A stretch of DNA of 64,000 bases, taken from assembly GCF_025698545.1 (NCBI RefSeq), contig NC_068575.1, forward strand, positions 47,005,980 through 47,069,979, read 5' to 3'. This DNA comes from Gossypium raimondii. Its lineage: Eukaryota > Streptophyta > Magnoliopsida > Malvales > Malvaceae. Under the pieces are notes generated by a model. That model was not told the origin of the DNA. It searched no databases and saw nothing but the letters and a program-made list of their open reading frames with translations. Each line of letters begins with the position of its first letter. Position 1 is the stretch's first letter. This document shows positions 61,706 to 64,000 of the stretch, one piece after another. The position numbers and the translations under genes were made by a program.

Positions 61706-63993
61706 ATAAATGAGCATGCAGAACATTTGAGAATTGTGTTGCAAATTCTGTGAGAAAAGCAGCTATATGCTAAATTTAATAAATGTGAATTTTGGCTTCG
61801 AGAAGTGGGTTTTCTTGGACATATTGTATCCGCAGAAGGCATCAGGGTAGATCCGAGTAAAATCTCAGCTATTGTCAATTGGAGTCCACCGAAGAATGAA
61901 TCTGAAGTTAGAAGTTTCTTGGGTTTAGCTGGTTATTATCGCAGATTTGTACAGGGGTTTTCTATGATAGCTTCTCCGATGACCCATTTATTACAGAAAG
62001 ATGTTAAATTCGAGTGGACTAATGAATGTCAGCAGAGTTTCGACCGATTGAAAGATTTGTTGACAAAAGTACCTGTGTTGGTACAATCTGAATCGGGTAA
62101 AGAATTTATTATTTATAGTGATGCATCATTAAATGGTTTAGGTTGTGTCTTGATGCAAAAAGGTAAAGTTATAGCTTATGCTTCGAGACAACTTAAGACA
62201 CATGAAAGAAATTACCCGGTGCATGATCTTGAATTAGCTGCTATTGTATTTGCATTAAAAATATGGCGACATTATTTGTATGGTGAAAAATGTCATATTT
62301 ATACTGATCATAAAAGTTTGAAATATCTGATGACACAGAAAGATCTGAATTTGAGACAGTGTAGGTGGCTTGAACTGATAAAAGACTATGATTTGGTTAT
62401 TGATTACCATCCGGGTAAGGCTAATGTTATAGCTGATGCTCTGAGTCGAAAATCTCTGTTTGCTTTACGAGCTATGAATGCCCGATTGTCTTTGGTTGAT
62501 GATGGTTTAGTCGTAGTTGAGTTGAGAGTTAAACCGATATTTCTACAACAAATATATGAAGCTCAGAAAAATGATGAGAAGCTACAGGCTAAACGGGTAC
62601 AATGTGAGTCAGGTAATGATTCAGAATTTCAGATTGGGATTGATGGTTGTTTATTATTCAGAGGCAGAGTATGTGTACCAAAGAATTCAGAGCTTGTACA
62701 GAAGATTTTACACGAGGCACACAGTGGTATTATATCCGTGCATCCGGCAGGTAATAAAATGTATAATGATTTGAAGAAGATGTACTGGTGGCCAGGTATG
62801 AAACGTGATATTTCTGAGTTTGTATCAAGATGGCTGATATGTCAACAGGTTAAAGCAGAACATCAGGTACCTTCGGGATTGCTCCAGCCAATTATTATAC
62901 CGGAATGGAAATGGGAAAGAATTACTATGGATTTTGTGTCGGGATTACCATTGTCACCGAAAAAGAAAGATGCCATTTGGGTGATCGTTGATCGATTAAC
63001 AAAATCAGCATATTTTATCCCGGTACGTATGGATTATTCTCTAGATAAATTGGCTAAATTGTATATATCTGAGATTGTCAGGCTACATGGAGTGCCAATC
63101 TCCATTATATCAGATAGAGATCCCCGATTTACATCTCGTTTCTAGGACAAATTGAAAGAAGCCTTGGGTACTCAGTTGCATTTCAGTACTGCATTTCATC
63201 TTCAGACAGATGGCCAATCTGAGCGTGTAATTCAGGTATTGGAAGATATACTCCGATGTTGTATATTAGAGTTTGAAGGTAATTGGGAGAGGTATCTACC
63301 TTTGATTGAATTTGCTTATAATAACAGTTATCAGTCCAGTATTAAAATGGCTCCGTATGAAGCTTTGTATGGTAGAAAATGTAGAACACCATTATATTGG
63401 ACAGAGCTCAGTGAAAAGAAGATACATGGGGTTGATTTGATCAGGGAAACAGAAGAAAAAGTCAAGGTGATTCGAGATAGTCTAAAAGCAGCTTCCGATC
63501 GTCAGAAGTCATATGCTGATCTTAAACGAAAAGAGGTTGAATTCAGGTGGGTGATAATGTATTCTTAAAAGTGTCTCCTTGGAAGAAAGTTCTCCGATTC
63601 GGTCGAAAGGGCAAATTGAGTCCAAGATTTATCGGGCCATATGAAATCGTAAAAAGAATTGGACCGGTCGCTTATCGATTGGCATTACCACCGGAACTCG
63701 ATAGAATTCATAATGTTTTTCATGTATCTATGCTACGACGGTATCGATCAGATCCTTCACATGTTATTTCTCCGACAGAAGTGGAGATTCAGCCGGATAT
63801 GACTTACAATGAAGAACCGGTCAAGATATTGGCATGGGAAACAAAGGAGCTTAGAAATAAAAAGATAAATTTGGTGAAAGTATTATGGCAAAAGCACGGG
63901 ATAGAGGAAGTGACATGGGAACCGGAGGAGGCAATGAGGAAACAATACCCGAACCTCTTTACTAGTAAGATTTTCGAGGACGAAAATCCTTAA
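61706..63993 (+). pseudogene. Ty3/gypsy chromovirus pol remnant (RT end, RNase H, integrase, chromodomain)
   Basis: Domains in order: end of the reverse transcriptase ([16 protein letters not shown]), RNase H ([37 protein letters not shown]), integrase with the HHCC finger (HEAHSG...HPAGNKMY), DDE core ([27 protein letters not shown]), and a C-terminal chromodomain ([20 protein letters not shown]). The order and the chromodomain place it in the Tekay/Del chromovirus group. Breaks: an in-frame TGA at 61751-61753, a TAG at 63143-63145 where relatives have Trp, and a one-base frame change between about 63541 and 63549. The first Cys of the integrase finger is replaced by Trp (WLICQQ). It cannot make one polyprotein. 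The catalytic YxDD of the reverse transcriptase lies in the deleted part. Confidence 0.88.
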
Positions 63994-64000
63994 GGGGGGA
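63994..64000 (+). other. polypurine tract at the window end
   Basis: The stop codon of the chromodomain frame (63991-63993) is followed at once by GGGGGGA, the polypurine tract. The 3' LTR should begin just beyond the window. Confidence 0.7.

Noticed and set aside
1..64000. CRISPR array, operon or bacterial-type defence system
   Set aside because: Intron-rich eukaryotic genes and plant transposons throughout; the regular repeats found (88 bp, 4 bp) lack spacers.

Overview
The window looks like a gene-poor, repeat-rich stretch of a core eudicot nuclear genome. The gene structures (many short GT-AG introns), the plant-only families (polcalcin, TIR-NBS-LRR, organellar phage-type RNA polymerase, AVT6-type transporter) and the AT-rich intergenic DNA all point to a plant. 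Several long-terminal-repeat families have the look of Malvaceae, most likely Gossypium (cotton). That genus call rests on my recognition of repeat motifs, not on a search.

Layout. 1-1.8 kb: remnants of a Ty3/gypsy gag and a LINE, both on the minus strand. 2.66-3.12 kb: a four-EF-hand calmodulin-like gene (minus). 3.6-4.7 kb: 3' end of a minus-strand LTR retroelement. 5.2-9.0 kb: an AT-rich repeat split by a ~3.1 kb solo LTR and a (ATGT)n microsatellite. 9.1-12.0 kb: a second solo LTR with a 56-bp palindrome. 13.4 kb: a polcalcin-type two-EF-hand gene (plus). 14.4-21.6 kb: a foldback element, a decayed Ty1/copia element with its 3' LTR, and two partial gypsy LTRs in opposite orientation. 24.1-26.3 kb: a five-coding-exon AVT6-like amino acid transporter (plus). 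27.4-37.2 kb: a complete 19-exon RPOT2-type phage-like RNA polymerase gene (minus), convergent with the transporter. 37.9-45.35 kb: a retroelement LTR interrupted by a 3.8-kb PIF/Harbinger-like transposon, followed by the retroelement leader with an exact 88-bp tandem array. 46.0-50.5 kb: an intact four-exon TIR-NBS-LRR resistance-type gene (plus). 51.3-52.8 kb: a long-armed foldback MULE-like element with a 9-bp target duplication. 55.9-57.3 kb: a single-coding-exon F-box/kelch gene (plus). 61.4-64.0 kb: a Ty3/gypsy chromovirus pol with stops and a frameshift, ending exactly at its polypurine tract.

Genes together. The host genes do not form a pathway; they are ordinary neighbours on a plant chromosome: calcium sensing (two EF-hand genes), amino acid transport, organellar transcription, immune perception and probable ubiquitin-ligase targeting. 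I reconstructed splice sites by eye for the transporter, RPOT2 and the TNL. In each case the exon phases join without a stop, giving 464, 1028 and 1338 residues, which supports all three being intact.

I found no clearly new multi-gene system. The most interesting material is structural: the foldback MULE 0.8 kb downstream of the TNL, a 67-residue super-repeat inside the TNL LRR exon, the small foldback with TGACGTGG motifs just upstream of the TNL, the Harbinger element nested in an LTR and carrying gene-like sequence, and the two in-frame starts of RPOT2.
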